Assembly: GCA_002724245.1 (NCBI GenBank)
Contig: PBOG01000242.1
Location: 1-51,041 of the forward strand
Direction of reading: 5' to 3'
DNA length: 51,041 bases
Source: Planctomycetaceae bacterium
GTDB taxonomy: Bacteria; Planctomycetota; Planctomycetia; Pirellulales; Pirellulaceae
The position numbers and the translations under genes are program-made. The notes below the pieces were generated by a model. It made no database searches, had not been told where the DNA came from, and saw nothing but the letters and a program-made list of their open reading frames with translations. Positions 9,422 through 17,858 of this stretch are shown one piece after another; position 1 is the stretch's first letter, and every line of letters begins with the position of its first letter.

Positions 9422-9737
9422 GAGGATTTTCCTTCGTTCTGGGGAGACAGGAATGCGGGGTTGCCCGTACGCGAGCAGTCAGGCTTGCAGTTGCTGCCCC
9501 GACGCGCCCTTAACAGTACTGGCCCGGTGCTGTGAAGTCAAACTATCTGATTGGTCTCTGTGGATAGAGGCTTGTTCCGTTCCAGTGGACGGCTGATACT
9601 ATGTGCCACAGTGCTGCACTTATTGAGTGTATCGGCTTATTGAGTGCATCAGTTCATGACATGTTTCTGTGGCAGGAATGTACGAGATGTTCAGAGATGA
9701 TCAGGATGGTATTTGGGGATATTGTGCAGGAGCCCAA
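9422..9737. other. Divergent promoter region
   Basis: About 316 bases separate the starts of the DUF3500 gene (minus) and the PPC-domain gene (plus). Two direct copies of TTATTGAGTG occur near 9618-9645 (TTATTGAGTGTATC and TTATTGAGTGCATC), spaced by about 17 bases. They could be an operator-like repeat but might be chance. No other feature is evident. Confidence 0.4.
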
Positions 9738-11399
9738 ATGGTCGATTGCGCCGTCCGGTTCCGTTGCCGCTGTCGTGGGACCTGCTGCGTTTGGTCGCAG
9801 GTGGCCATCTGTATGGCTTTGTTCCTGACTGGAATGTGGCAAGGCGTCACATTCGCTGCTCCACCGAGTTTGCAGTTTTTCTTTCCCGCGGGTGGGCAAC
9901 AGGGCCAAACTGTCGAAGTGTCTTGCGCGGGGTCTTTTCCGCGCTGGCCGGTTCAGGCGTCGAGTGATCGAGAAGGAATCAAGGTTGAAGCCCTCGCGGA
10001 TATGAAGCAGAAGTTGCGCGTCACTATCGACCAGGGAGCTGCCGCAGGTTTGTATTTTATTCGCCTTCATGATGCCGAAGGTGCCACGACGGTGCGGCCT
10101 TTTGCGGTGGGATCGTTGACGGAGACAGTCGAACAGGAACCAAATGACTCGCCTGGGAAACCACAGATGCTAACGGCCTCGACCGTTGTCAATGGCAAGT
10201 TGAACAAGGCGGGCGACGTCGATCATTTTTCATTGGCGCTCAAAGCTGGGCAGACGCTCGTGGCCTCGGCGATGGCAAATACCACGTTGAACTCCCCCAT
10301 GGATGCAGTGTTGCAGATATGTGATGCGCGGGGATTTGTGCTGTTGCATAACGACGATGAACGCGGTTTGGACCCCATGACTGTGTTTCAAGCACCGCAG
10401 GATGGCCAGTATCTGGTGAGGATCTTTGCCTTTCCATCGGCACCCAATTCGACTATCGGGTTTGCTGGTGCGGATAGTTATGTTTATCGTTTGACAGTCA
10501 CTAACGAGGCGGTGATCGATCATACGTTCCCGCTTGCCGTTGAGCGGGGTAAGCCCAGGGAATTGACTTTTCACGGCTGGAATTTCCCCGCCGATCTTCG
10601 TCAAATCAGCGCTGCGACGGAAGACTCTTTTCGGACGATTGTGGTTCCTCAAACTACTGGTATCTTGCGGCTGCCGGCTTATTCGTTTGCGCCAATCGTG
10701 GCGGTCGATAACGCAGAGCCTGCGGTTGCGCAGGAGATCGATGTGCCGGCCGCAATTACCGGACGAATCGGTGCGGCTCTGGAGAAAGATCAATTTGTAT
10801 TCAATCTTGAGAAGGGCAAGAAAATCAATGTTGTGGCAGCGTCCCGAAAAATGGGTTACGCACTTGACCCGCTTGTACGTATACGGGACAGCAAAGGGAA
10901 AATGCTGGCGGAAAATGATGACGCGGGAGGGAGTCCCGACGCGGCCTTGTCTTTTTCAGCGCCGGAGACTGGACGCTATTTGTTGGAACTTGAGGATGTG
11001 AACGGTCATGGCGGTTTTCGATTTGTTTACCATCTCACTGTAATTCCTGCCGTTCCCGACTATCAGCTGAGTCTGGCAGCGGATGCTTTTGTCGTAGCAG
11101 CAGATAAGACTGTGGAGATTCCAGTCACCATTGAACGGCAAGAGGGATTTGCGGAGGAAATCGTCATTGAAGCAGTGGGATTACCAGAAGGCGTAACCGT
11201 TGAAACCGTGGTTTCTGGGGCCAAAGGCGACACCTCGAAGGCTGTGAAACTGGTGGTCAAGCCGACGAAGAAAGGGATTTCCACTTCGTTTTCGGTGGTC
11301 GGCAAGGCGGGCAAGTCCGGCTCACAACGGACCGCAGCATTTCCCGTAACAGGTACGTCGAGACGATTGAGGCAGGTCTGGTTGACCGTGCTTCCGTAG
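9738..11399 (+). CDS. Secreted protein with two PPC (pre-peptidase C-terminal) domains
   Basis: A 553-residue exported protein. I chose the ATG at 9738 because AGGAG lies six bases upstream and the product then opens with a signal peptide (basic start, VAICMALFLTGMWQGVTFAAPP); the longest frame begins with GTG at 9669. After an N-terminal Ig-like region come two beta-sandwich PPC domains. The first includes VEQEPNDSPGKPQ and NGKLNKAGDVDHFSLALKAG. The second includes DNAEPAVAQEIDVP, then GRIGAALEKDQFVFNLEKG and SDAALSFSAPETGRYLLELE-like residues. A further C-terminal beta domain follows (VEIPVTIERQEGFAEEIVIEA). No protease catalytic domain is present. PPC domains usually act as binding or accessory modules of secreted enzymes, so a surface or periplasmic binding role is likely. 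Confidence 0.82.
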   Translation: MVDCAVRFRCRCRGTCCVWSQVAICMALFLTGMWQGVTFAAPPSLQFFFPAGGQQGQTVEVSCAGSFPRWPVQASSDREGIKVEALADMKQKLRVTIDQGAAAGLYFIRLHDAEGATTVRPFAVGSLTETVEQEPNDSPGKPQMLTASTVVNGKLNKAGDVDHFSLALKAGQTLVASAMANTTLNSPMDAVLQICDARGFVLLHNDDERGLDPMTVFQAPQDGQYLVRIFAFPSAPNSTIGFAGADSYVYRLTVTNEAVIDHTFPLAVERGKPRELTFHGWNFPADLRQISAATEDSFRTIVVPQTTGILRLPAYSFAPIVAVDNAEPAVAQEIDVPAAITGRIGAALEKDQFVFNLEKGKKINVVAASRKMGYALDPLVRIRDSKGKMLAENDDAGGSPDAALSFSAPETGRYLLELEDVNGHGGFRFVYHLTVIPAVPDYQLSLAADAFVVAADKTVEIPVTIERQEGFAEEIVIEAVGLPEGVTVETVVSGAKGDTSKAVKLVVKPTKKGISTSFSVVGKAGKSGSQRTAAFPVTGTSRRLRQVWLTVLP

Positions 11400-11741
11400 T
11401 CGTGAGCGTTCATCGGATTCCTGCGCAAGGACTCGGAGGGTGAGTCCGGTAATCCGAAGAGTGTCGACGAACTTCTCACGAGATGAGATTAGTACGAATC
11501 AGGTCCGTCGTGAGCGTTGCGGTCATGGGCTGTGAGGAGTGCCATTGTAAACGAGCGAACTTGTGTGTCTTGCCAACAGTTCGATTTGCGTCGCAGCTTC
11601 ATGAAGTGCAGAATGGGCAGTGTGAGTCGGCACCTTGGTCGTCGAGTTTTCACGATTATTCCACCATGAAACAAGGTCACGTTTCCGGTCAGTGACAAAT
11701 GATGAGTTAGTGGCCAGGTCGTATCGCAAAGGAGCGAAGCA
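11400..11741. other. Intergenic region with small nested inverted repeat
   Basis: A 342-base gap between two plus-strand genes. Shortly after the PPC stop codon a nested fold is possible: GGACTC and GAGTCC (around 11430-11448) inside CGGATT and AATCCG. No T-tract follows, so intrinsic termination is uncertain. AAAGGAG near the right end is the ribosome binding site of the next gene. Confidence 0.4.
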
Positions 11742-12845
11742 GTGGCAGCCAAATATCGCGTGGGCGTGATTGGTCATACTGGAAGAGGGAATTATGGACA
11801 TGGTTTGGATACCGTGTGGCTTGCCATGCCGGAAACGCAGATTGTTGGCGTGGCAGATGCAGATGATGCAGGGCGGAACAAAGCGGTGCAACGACTGAGT
11901 GCGCCACACGCTTTCGCCGACTACCGTGAGCTGTTCGACAAGACGCGGCCAGATATTGTCAGTATTGGTCCGCGTTGGCTCGATCAACATCGTGACATCG
12001 TTGTTGCCGCCGCGGAACGTGGAATCCATATTTACCTTGAAAAGCCTCTTTGCAGGACGCTCAAAGAGGCGGATCAGATGGTTGCAATATGCACCAAACA
12101 CAATGTGAAACTCGCACTTGCGTGTCAGACTCGATACAGCCCCTTAGTGCAAGTCATTCGCGATTTGATTCACGATGATACGATTGGAAAGGTCCTGGAA
12201 TTTCGGGGACGCGGTAAGGAAGACCGCCGTGGCGGTGGTGAAGATTTATGGGTTCTTGGAACGCATATCTTGAATTTGATGAATACGTTTGGTGGCGACC
12301 CGCAATGGTGTTTTGCGACAGTACGTCAGGACGGGGACCCGGTGGCATCCCAGCATGTTAAACCCGGCAACGAAGAAATCGGCTTGTTGGCGGGTGACGA
12401 GATATGTGCGACTTATGGTCTGGATGACGGTGTTACCGGTTACTTCGGATCGCACCGTAATGTTGCCGGGAACCCCAGACGGTTTGCGTTGCAAATCCTC
12501 GGTTCCAAGGGCATCATCGAATTGACAACCGGGTATCTTCCAGATGCTGTATTGCTGGCCGATTCATCCTGGTCGCCAGGACGGAGCGGCAAAACCTGGA
12601 CACGTATCAGTTCGAATGGCGTTGGCAAGGAAGAGACAATCAAGGACCCACAACACAATCTAGGTAATATTGCAGCCTGTCGTGACTTGATCGACGCCAT
12701 TGAACAGGATCGTGATCCTGAGTGCAGTATTTATGAGGGTCGGATGATCGTTGAGATGATCGCTGGCGTCTTTGAGTCGCATCGCCAGAAGTCACCGGTG
12801 GGACTTCCACTCAAGACTCGCCAAAATCCCTTGGGGCTACTGTAG
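11742..12845 (+). CDS. Gfo/Idh/MocA-family oxidoreductase
   Basis: A 367-residue NAD(P)-dependent sugar or polyol dehydrogenase-like protein. The N-terminal Rossmann motif is VGVIGHTGRGNYGHGLDTVW (residues 6-25), where the usual GxGxxG is extended, and the second strand ends in VADAD. The EKPLCR motif near residue 105 contains the catalytic lysine of the family. The C-terminal alpha/beta domain carries GGGEDLWVLGTHILNLMNTFG, with the conserved histidine of the substrate pocket. Translation starts at GTG, preceded by AAAGGAG at a 7-base spacing. There is no signal peptide, so the cytoplasm is likely. The substrate cannot be read from sequence. It stands alone. Confidence 0.9.
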   Translation: MAAKYRVGVIGHTGRGNYGHGLDTVWLAMPETQIVGVADADDAGRNKAVQRLSAPHAFADYRELFDKTRPDIVSIGPRWLDQHRDIVVAAAERGIHIYLEKPLCRTLKEADQMVAICTKHNVKLALACQTRYSPLVQVIRDLIHDDTIGKVLEFRGRGKEDRRGGGEDLWVLGTHILNLMNTFGGDPQWCFATVRQDGDPVASQHVKPGNEEIGLLAGDEICATYGLDDGVTGYFGSHRNVAGNPRRFALQILGSKGIIELTTGYLPDAVLLADSSWSPGRSGKTWTRISSNGVGKEETIKDPQHNLGNIAACRDLIDAIEQDRDPECSIYEGRMIVEMIAGVFESHRQKSPVGLPLKTRQNPLGLL

Positions 12846-12931
12846 ACGCGGTTGCCTCTGATCTGCACAGCGTCCGGCGAGAAGTCGGAAGCGGGTATGG
12901 ATGTGGTTAACTGCAGGCCCAGTGACTGTTG

Positions 12932-13609
12932 TCAGGTGAAGCTTCGTAGCCAATGACTCAGGCGTTGTGTTTGTAGCTTAGCCGGTGGGGTGTTGTAACG
13001 CCCAGGCAGAGTTCTACGCAACGCGCTAAGGGCGATAGAAAACGAACTTGCGATAGGCTTGAGCCCGTTCGTGATTTGATCGAGGGAGATCATTGAGTGG
13101 GCGTTCCATTGCGCCAGTGGAGTTTTCCACTGTTTCAGCGCTAGTTGCACGGTCTGCTGCTCTGTCGATTTAGGGGCTGCGGTCGTAATCGGTTTTTCTG
13201 CTGCGTGGTGCAGTTGCTGTTGAGTAACGGGCAGGGCTAATGCAGGTAGCGTGGTAACCAAGGAGGCAGCTGGTATACCCGGTCTCTCGTTGATTGGGCG
13301 AAAGTCGTGCCGCATGAAAAGCACGCACATCAGGCAGACGACCAGGGCACAAGTCATGTACCGTTGTCTTCGTTGTCGCCTTACATGACGTTGCTCAGTA
13401 AGTCTGCTTAACACTGCCGTGGCCATACCGCTGGGCAACTCCACGGTTGAGGAGGTAGCAATGTGCGCAAACAACAACCGCTGGCTTTCAAGTTTCCCCT
13501 GGCAGCTGTCGCAAACCGCGGCGTGCATCTTGAGCTGGTCGTCGTAGTCTGGGCGGCAACGGTAATCTAGTAGGCGTTGCAGGCGTTGTTCAAAATCAAG
13601 GCATCGCAT
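12932..13609 (-). CDS. Zinc-finger anti-sigma-factor-like membrane protein
   Basis: A 225-residue protein overlapping the 3' end of the upstream ECF sigma gene by 14 bases, the usual arrangement for a sigma/anti-sigma pair. Residues 25-40 contain H29-x3-C33-x2-C36 (HAAVCDSC), the core of ZAS/zf-HC2 anti-sigma domains. A single membrane segment follows a basic stretch at about residues 84-99 (MTCALVVCLMCVLFM). The C-terminal half would lie outside the cytoplasm and looks low in structure, with many Gln, Thr and Ala residues. By family analogy it holds the sigma factor inactive at the membrane until an envelope signal arrives. The signal is unknown. Confidence 0.8.
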   Translation of the reverse strand: MRCLDFEQRLQRLLDYRCRPDYDDQLKMHAAVCDSCQGKLESQRLLFAHIATSSTVELPSGMATAVLSRLTEQRHVRRQRRQRYMTCALVVCLMCVLFMRHDFRPINERPGIPAASLVTTLPALALPVTQQQLHHAAEKPITTAAPKSTEQQTVQLALKQWKTPLAQWNAHSMISLDQITNGLKPIASSFSIALSALRRTLPGRYNTPPAKLQTQRLSHWLRSFT

Positions 13610-14159
13610 GGTGGTGTGTCTCCGAAATGACCTTGCGAGTGTGTAGGCGGTGAATCAAAGCTCGCCGGGCCCGATGTACCCAGGTCTTGGCAGTGCCAAG
13701 TGGACAGTTGAGAATTTCTGCGATTTCCAGATAGGATTTTTCATGGTGATGAAACAACGTGAACGCGAGCCGGTGCTCAGGACGCAAGTGATTCAATGCG
13801 AGATTTAGTTCTTCATCTAACGCGTCGCGTGCCTGTTGCCTGGCGTCGGCCGTGGAAGTTGTTTCGACAAGTGAATCTAAATGGGGCCTTCGAGCACGTT
13901 TTGCCAGAGCAGTCCGACAGCGATTGCTGGCAATCGCAAGCAGCCAAGGTTCAAATGGGCGTTGTTGATCCCACTGGTTCAAGTTGTTCAAGACACGCAA
14001 GAACGTTTCTTGTGTTGCGTCTTCGGCATCCTGGCGATGCCCGAGCATGCGAAAGCAAAGTCCGAAAACCTGGGAGCGATAAAGCTCTACCAGTTCTGTG
14101 ATCGCTGCCTGGTCGCCAGCGAGGCAGGTAGTGATCAAACCAAGAAGTGATGCGGGCAT
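13596..14159 (-). CDS. ECF-type RNA polymerase sigma factor
   Basis: A 187-residue extracytoplasmic-function sigma-70 protein. Region 2 spans roughly residues 22-95 (YRSQVFGLCFRMLGHRQDAE, then DATQETFLRVLNNLNQW and PFEPWLLAIASNRC). Region 4 is at about 125-175 with helix-turn-helix YLEIAEILNCPLGTAKTWVH and RARRALI. Regions 1.1 and 3 are absent, as expected for the ECF group. It is co-transcribed with, and overlaps by 14 bases, the zinc-finger anti-sigma-like gene downstream. It probably directs a small envelope- or stress-related regulon. Its target promoters cannot be identified from this window. Confidence 0.93.
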   Translation of the reverse strand: MPASLLGLITTCLAGDQAAITELVELYRSQVFGLCFRMLGHRQDAEDATQETFLRVLNNLNQWDQQRPFEPWLLAIASNRCRTALAKRARRPHLDSLVETTSTADARQQARDALDEELNLALNHLRPEHRLAFTLFHHHEKSYLEIAEILNCPLGTAKTWVHRARRALIHRLHTRKVISETHHHAMP

Positions 14160-14354
14160 GACAAAGTAGCCAGGGGATGCTGAGTCAGGCAGTCAGCAGC
14201 CACATGATTGGCCTGTGCGAAAAACACTGGAAGGTACCTAGGTCAGTCCAGGCCCCCCGCCCGGAGACGGCTTCCAGGCTGCCGGATTTTAGTCAGGCAC
14301 GAGGCGTATGGCAAACTCGTAATTTCGCATCCAAGGTCGTGCAATCAGACCTGG

Positions 14355-15032
14355 TTAACGCCTGCCGAAGAATTTCTTGAGCATGTCGGAGGCTGCTTCC
14401 CGTGAATCCGTCGAGCTGACAGGCATCTTGCTGGGGAGTTTTCCGTACTGCTTTTTCTTCTTGGTGGAATCGCCTTCGGATGAAGAATCGTCATCGGCCG
14501 CAGAGGTTTCATCGGCATCGGCATCGGCATCGGCATCGGCATGTAATGCTGCGCGGTCTGCTTCTTCAAGTCTGAATTGTTTGGTTTCGGGTTCGGCCAG
14601 CTCCCGGGCTCGGTTGGAATCGTCGCCTTCCTGTAACCAAGCAGAAATGTCAGAATCCTCGATGGCCTGATCAGTGAACATCGCAGCCGGCTTCTCTTTT
14701 TTTGCCGTCGGTTTTTCCAGCTCCGCAGGTTCCTCGACTGCTAGACCGACGATGGCAAAGGCGAGCTTCCCGATTTGAATTTCATCGCCGTCGTTCAATG
14801 ACGTCGCGCTTTCAATACGCGTGCCGTTTACCAGTGTTCCGTTCTTGCTGCCGAGATCCTTGACAGAAACCTGGTCTCCTTCGATCGTAAATTCACAGTG
14901 CTGGCGGCTGATCGCATCGCTCTTGGGACGCAGTTGACATTCCTCACCACGCCCGATCAGGAATTTGGACCCCTTAAGACGAATCTCATGTCCGGCATTT
15001 TTTCCGTGCAGTACTTTGAGTTTGGGCGTCAT
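14355..15032 (-). CDS. FHA-domain protein with acidic repeat tail
   Basis: A 225-residue cytoplasmic protein from the preferred ATG at 15032 (MTPKLKVLHG); the longest frame adds 12 residues. Residues 5-95 form a forkhead-associated domain, a phosphothreonine-binding beta-sandwich. The conserved residues are all present: IGRGEECQLRP (Gly27-Arg28), SRQHCEF (Ser42, His45) and SKNGTLVNG (Asn64-Gly65). The middle is acidic and low in complexity, with five Ala-Asp units encoded by a perfect hexanucleotide repeat, then DDDSSSEGD followed by KKKK. The tail ends in AASDMLKKFFGRR, a basic amphipathic end. It is probably a phospho-dependent adaptor for Ser/Thr kinase signalling; no kinase gene is nearby. 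Confidence 0.88.
   Translation of the reverse strand: MTPKLKVLHGKNAGHEIRLKGSKFLIGRGEECQLRPKSDAISRQHCEFTIEGDQVSVKDLGSKNGTLVNGTRIESATSLNDGDEIQIGKLAFAIVGLAVEEPAELEKPTAKKEKPAAMFTDQAIEDSDISAWLQEGDDSNRARELAEPETKQFRLEEADRAALHADADADADADETSAADDDSSSEGDSTKKKKQYGKLPSKMPVSSTDSREAASDMLKKFFGRR
14511..14542. repeat. Hexanucleotide tandem repeat (ATCGGC)5 in the FHA gene
   Basis: Five perfect ATCGGC units plus a partial sixth. On the coding (minus) strand they encode alternating Ala-Asp in the acidic linker of the FHA protein. Unit gain or loss would keep the frame, so linker length may vary between strains. Confidence 0.85.
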
Positions 15033-15428
15033 GGCACTTCTAAAGAGAACGGCGTACGGACGGAACAAAGGATAGGTCGAAAGTCGTTCCCTTCACTTGC
15101 AATGCACCGAAACCTGCTGCGCATTAAGCTGGAGATGAGCGTGGACTGACGACACAGTGACGCGTTACGAGAAAAAATGGATGGGCTGCGAATGCCACTG
15201 CTATGCTCGTGAGCGTCGAACGGGTTCGTCCGAACGTTTCTCATTGTGGATGGTTGCCGCGATGAATGCAACCATCAGTTGGGATGTTTCGCGATTCTGC
15301 GCTAGATTTAGATTGCAAAAGAGGTGTCAGCTCAGAAATGCCGATTGTGCGGAACCTGCGGCGTCAGAAAGATAAGCTGCCTGGTGATGTGGGATCGCGC
15401 AGATCCTCAGCAACGTTGTGTTTGCGTG
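15033..15428. other. Intergenic region between FHA gene and lipoate-family gene
   Basis: About 396 bases, both flanking genes on the minus strand. It should contain the FHA gene promoter and the end of the gcv transcript. I saw no clear terminator, RNA gene or recognisable small protein. Confidence 0.4.
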
Positions 15429-16163
15429 TCATCGACGTCTATTCCAGGTGTCTGCGGCGAAACGCCGGTCTGCCAGGCGTTTGATCGTCGTAAGATCATG
15501 GCTGTTAATTTGCAGGTTGTGGGCCGTCAGGTTCCAGTGGCTAAGAAGCCGCGCCTGCCAGCAGCATAGAAGGTCGTCATGTTTGACAGTGCAGCCTGTT
15601 GCTTGTTTGATTCCCGGGAGTTCGGGAGCCGCGCGGGATGTTGCCAACAAGACGCTGCCGTGCTGCAAGATACTCCCAGCAGACCGTCGTTGTGCACTCC
15701 CGGCGATCTTCGCCCCTGCGATAGTGACGTCTCCAGCGGCGCGGCGTTGGAAGCAGAGAAATGCTGCGTCTTCGCGTTGGTCTGTGTCGACCAGTGTTGC
15801 GGTAATCGACCATTCTTGCAACGCTTCGACCAGAGATCGGTGGAGGTCGTAGTAATAGTCCAATGCGCTGGAACTGAAGCGATCGTTAAGGGGGAGTGTC
15901 AGACTATAAGTGAGCTCCTGGTCATGGATGATTGCGCCACCACCGCTGGCTCGTCGAACGAACGGGCAGTTCTGGCTGCTGACATGTTGAGCGCGGTCCG
16001 CGTGATGTTGGAAATAGCCCAATGACAAAGTTGGTTCAGTCCAACGGTAAAATCGAAGAACAGGTGAGGCGCGGTCGCCCGCGGTTTGCAGCAGCCATTC
16101 GTCCACCGCCATATTCCAAGCGCCGTTCCCAGACGTATCAGTCAACAGCAGAAGACGATTCAT
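15429..16163 (-). CDS. Lipoate-protein ligase / octanoyltransferase family protein (LplA/LipM-like)
   Basis: A 244-residue cofactor-transferase-fold protein that attaches lipoyl or octanoyl groups to lipoyl domains. The family blocks are FVRRASGGGAIIHDQELTYS (residues 68-87) and GAKIAGSAQRR (150-160), whose Lys152 is the conserved catalytic or binding lysine. Cys137 lies 15 residues before Lys152, the spacing I recall for the acyl-enzyme cysteine of LipM-type octanoyltransferases; ATP-dependent LplA lacks it. This favours a LipM-like transferase over a ligase, but the choice is inference. The gene follows the glycine-cleavage genes on the same strand (216 bases after gcvPB), and GcvH is a lipoyl protein, so GcvH is the obvious substrate. 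Confidence 0.85.
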   Translation of the reverse strand: MNRLLLLTDTSGNGAWNMAVDEWLLQTAGDRASPVLRFYRWTEPTLSLGYFQHHADRAQHVSSQNCPFVRRASGGGAIIHDQELTYSLTLPLNDRFSSSALDYYYDLHRSLVEALQEWSITATLVDTDQREDAAFLCFQRRAAGDVTIAGAKIAGSAQRRSAGSILQHGSVLLATSRAAPELPGIKQATGCTVKHDDLLCCWQARLLSHWNLTAHNLQINSHDLTTIKRLADRRFAADTWNRRR

Positions 16164-16379
16164 GGCAAGCTTAAGCCAGATTAGGTTGTGGCTGAAACGA
16201 ATGCTGTTAGAGCCCGAGGGACAGCTGCGGTGACAACGTGTGCTGTCACGTATGGGTTCTCATACCGGCCTGTGTTGCAACTGGCATGTACAAGCGTTCT
16301 TCGTGGCACCTCAACAGTGACTCGCCACTCTCGCATCTTCGTAGGGGCTGCAGCAGTACTGGTGCCTGGCAGATGTGGG

Positions 16380-17858
16380 TCAGTGGTCTTTTTTGTCAGT
16401 CCCGGAAGGTCCGGACCACTTCAATTGTGGTTTGCGAGCTGCGGTCACTTCGTCGGGGCGACTGGTGTATGTCGAGTGGGGTGTTTCATGCAGCAGTTCT
16501 GCCGGTTCTTCAGTGATACGAAACAGCGCTTCGGCAAACGCGTCAAGCGTTTCCTTACTTTCTGTTTCTGTAGGTTCAATCATCAAGCACTCGGGTACTG
16601 TGAGTGGAAAGTAGACGGTTGGTGCATGAAAGCCATAGTCGAGCAGACGTTTCCCCAGGTCCATTGCTGTAACGCCTGACTTTTTCTTCAGGTCACTGGC
16701 AGTAGCGACGAATTCATGCATGCAACGTGACCCGTGCGGCACCGGTAAAATGTGCCGGACTCGGCTGAGGAGGTAATTGGCATTCAGCACCGCATTTTCG
16801 GAAACTCGCCGTAGTCCATCGGGACCGTGCGACAGGATGTAACAATAGGCACGTACCAAGACACCGACATTGCCGAAAAAACTACGTACTTGACCGATCG
16901 ACCGCGGCCGGTCGTACACGAGTCGATAGTGCTCTCCGTCACTTGCAACAACAGGAACGGGAAGATAAGCACCGAGTGCTTCGTTCACACATATCGGCCC
17001 GGCGCCGGGGCCGCCTCCACCGTGAGGGCCACTGAAAGTCTTGTGTGGATTAAAGTGCATCATGTCGGCACCAAAATCTCCAGGTCTGGTGACACCTAGA
17101 ATGGCGTTCATATTGGCGCCGTCGAGGTAGATCAATCCGCCGGACTTGTGTACCAGGTCTGAAATTTCACTCACCTGGTGGTCGAAGATGCCCAATGTGT
17201 TGGGGTTCGTGATCATAAAGACGGCGACCTGTTCGTCGAGTTTGGAACGCAAGTCGTCCATGTCGACAAAGCCGCTTTCAGAGCTCTTGATCATGACTGA
17301 TTCAAATCCAGCCATCCGTGCGCTGGCCGGGTTTGTACCGTGCGAGGAATCCGGTGTAAGAACTTTTGTTCGTAGTTCACCAGATTCTCGAAAATGTGCC
17401 CCTGCCACCATTAAAGCGGTTAGTTCTCCGTGCGCGCCAGCTGCTGGTTGTAGCGACACAGCGGGCAGGCCGGAAATCTCCGCCAGCATTTCCTGCAGTT
17501 CGTACAGCAGTTGCAGCATCCCCTGGATCGTATCTTCAGGTTGGTAGGGATGCAGGTTTACGATCCCCGGAGTACCCGCCAGCCGTTCATTCCGCTTGGG
17601 ATTGTACTTCATGGTACATGAGCCCAATGGATAGAAATGCGTGTCGACTGACATATTCAGCGTGGACAGATTGGTGAAGTGACGAACCACTTCTGGTTCG
17701 GTGACTTCCGGCAAGCCAGGTGGCTCGGTGGCTTGCGCCCAGGCAGGCAATAATTGTTCGAGGTCTTGTACAGGAACATCGCACTTGGGTAAGCGTGTTC
17801 CGCGCCGACCGGGCTTGGACAGGTCAAATAATGGTTGTGTCGCGAGTCGATTACGCAT
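16380..17858 (-). CDS. gcvPB: Glycine dehydrogenase (decarboxylating) subunit 2
   Basis: The 492-residue C-terminal half of a split P-protein, which with GcvPA forms the PLP enzyme that decarboxylates glycine and passes the aminomethyl group to the lipoyl arm of GcvH. The PLP lysine is Lys273 in FNPHKTFSGPHGGGGPGAG. Other landmarks are FYPLGSCTMKYNPK (76-89), SLQPAAGAHGELT (135-147) and PDSSHGTNPASA (169-180). I set the start at 17858 because ATGCGTAA overlaps the gcvPA stop by eight bases, implying translational coupling; the longest frame would start at 17906, deep inside gcvPA. The length is normal for the split form. It is the last gcv gene of the cluster. Confidence 0.96.
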   Translation of the reverse strand: MRNRLATQPLFDLSKPGRRGTRLPKCDVPVQDLEQLLPAWAQATEPPGLPEVTEPEVVRHFTNLSTLNMSVDTHFYPLGSCTMKYNPKRNERLAGTPGIVNLHPYQPEDTIQGMLQLLYELQEMLAEISGLPAVSLQPAAGAHGELTALMVAGAHFRESGELRTKVLTPDSSHGTNPASARMAGFESVMIKSSESGFVDMDDLRSKLDEQVAVFMITNPNTLGIFDHQVSEISDLVHKSGGLIYLDGANMNAILGVTRPGDFGADMMHFNPHKTFSGPHGGGGPGAGPICVNEALGAYLPVPVVASDGEHYRLVYDRPRSIGQVRSFFGNVGVLVRAYCYILSHGPDGLRRVSENAVLNANYLLSRVRHILPVPHGSRCMHEFVATASDLKKKSGVTAMDLGKRLLDYGFHAPTVYFPLTVPECLMIEPTETESKETLDAFAEALFRITEEPAELLHETPHSTYTSRPDEVTAARKPQLKWSGPSGTDKKDH

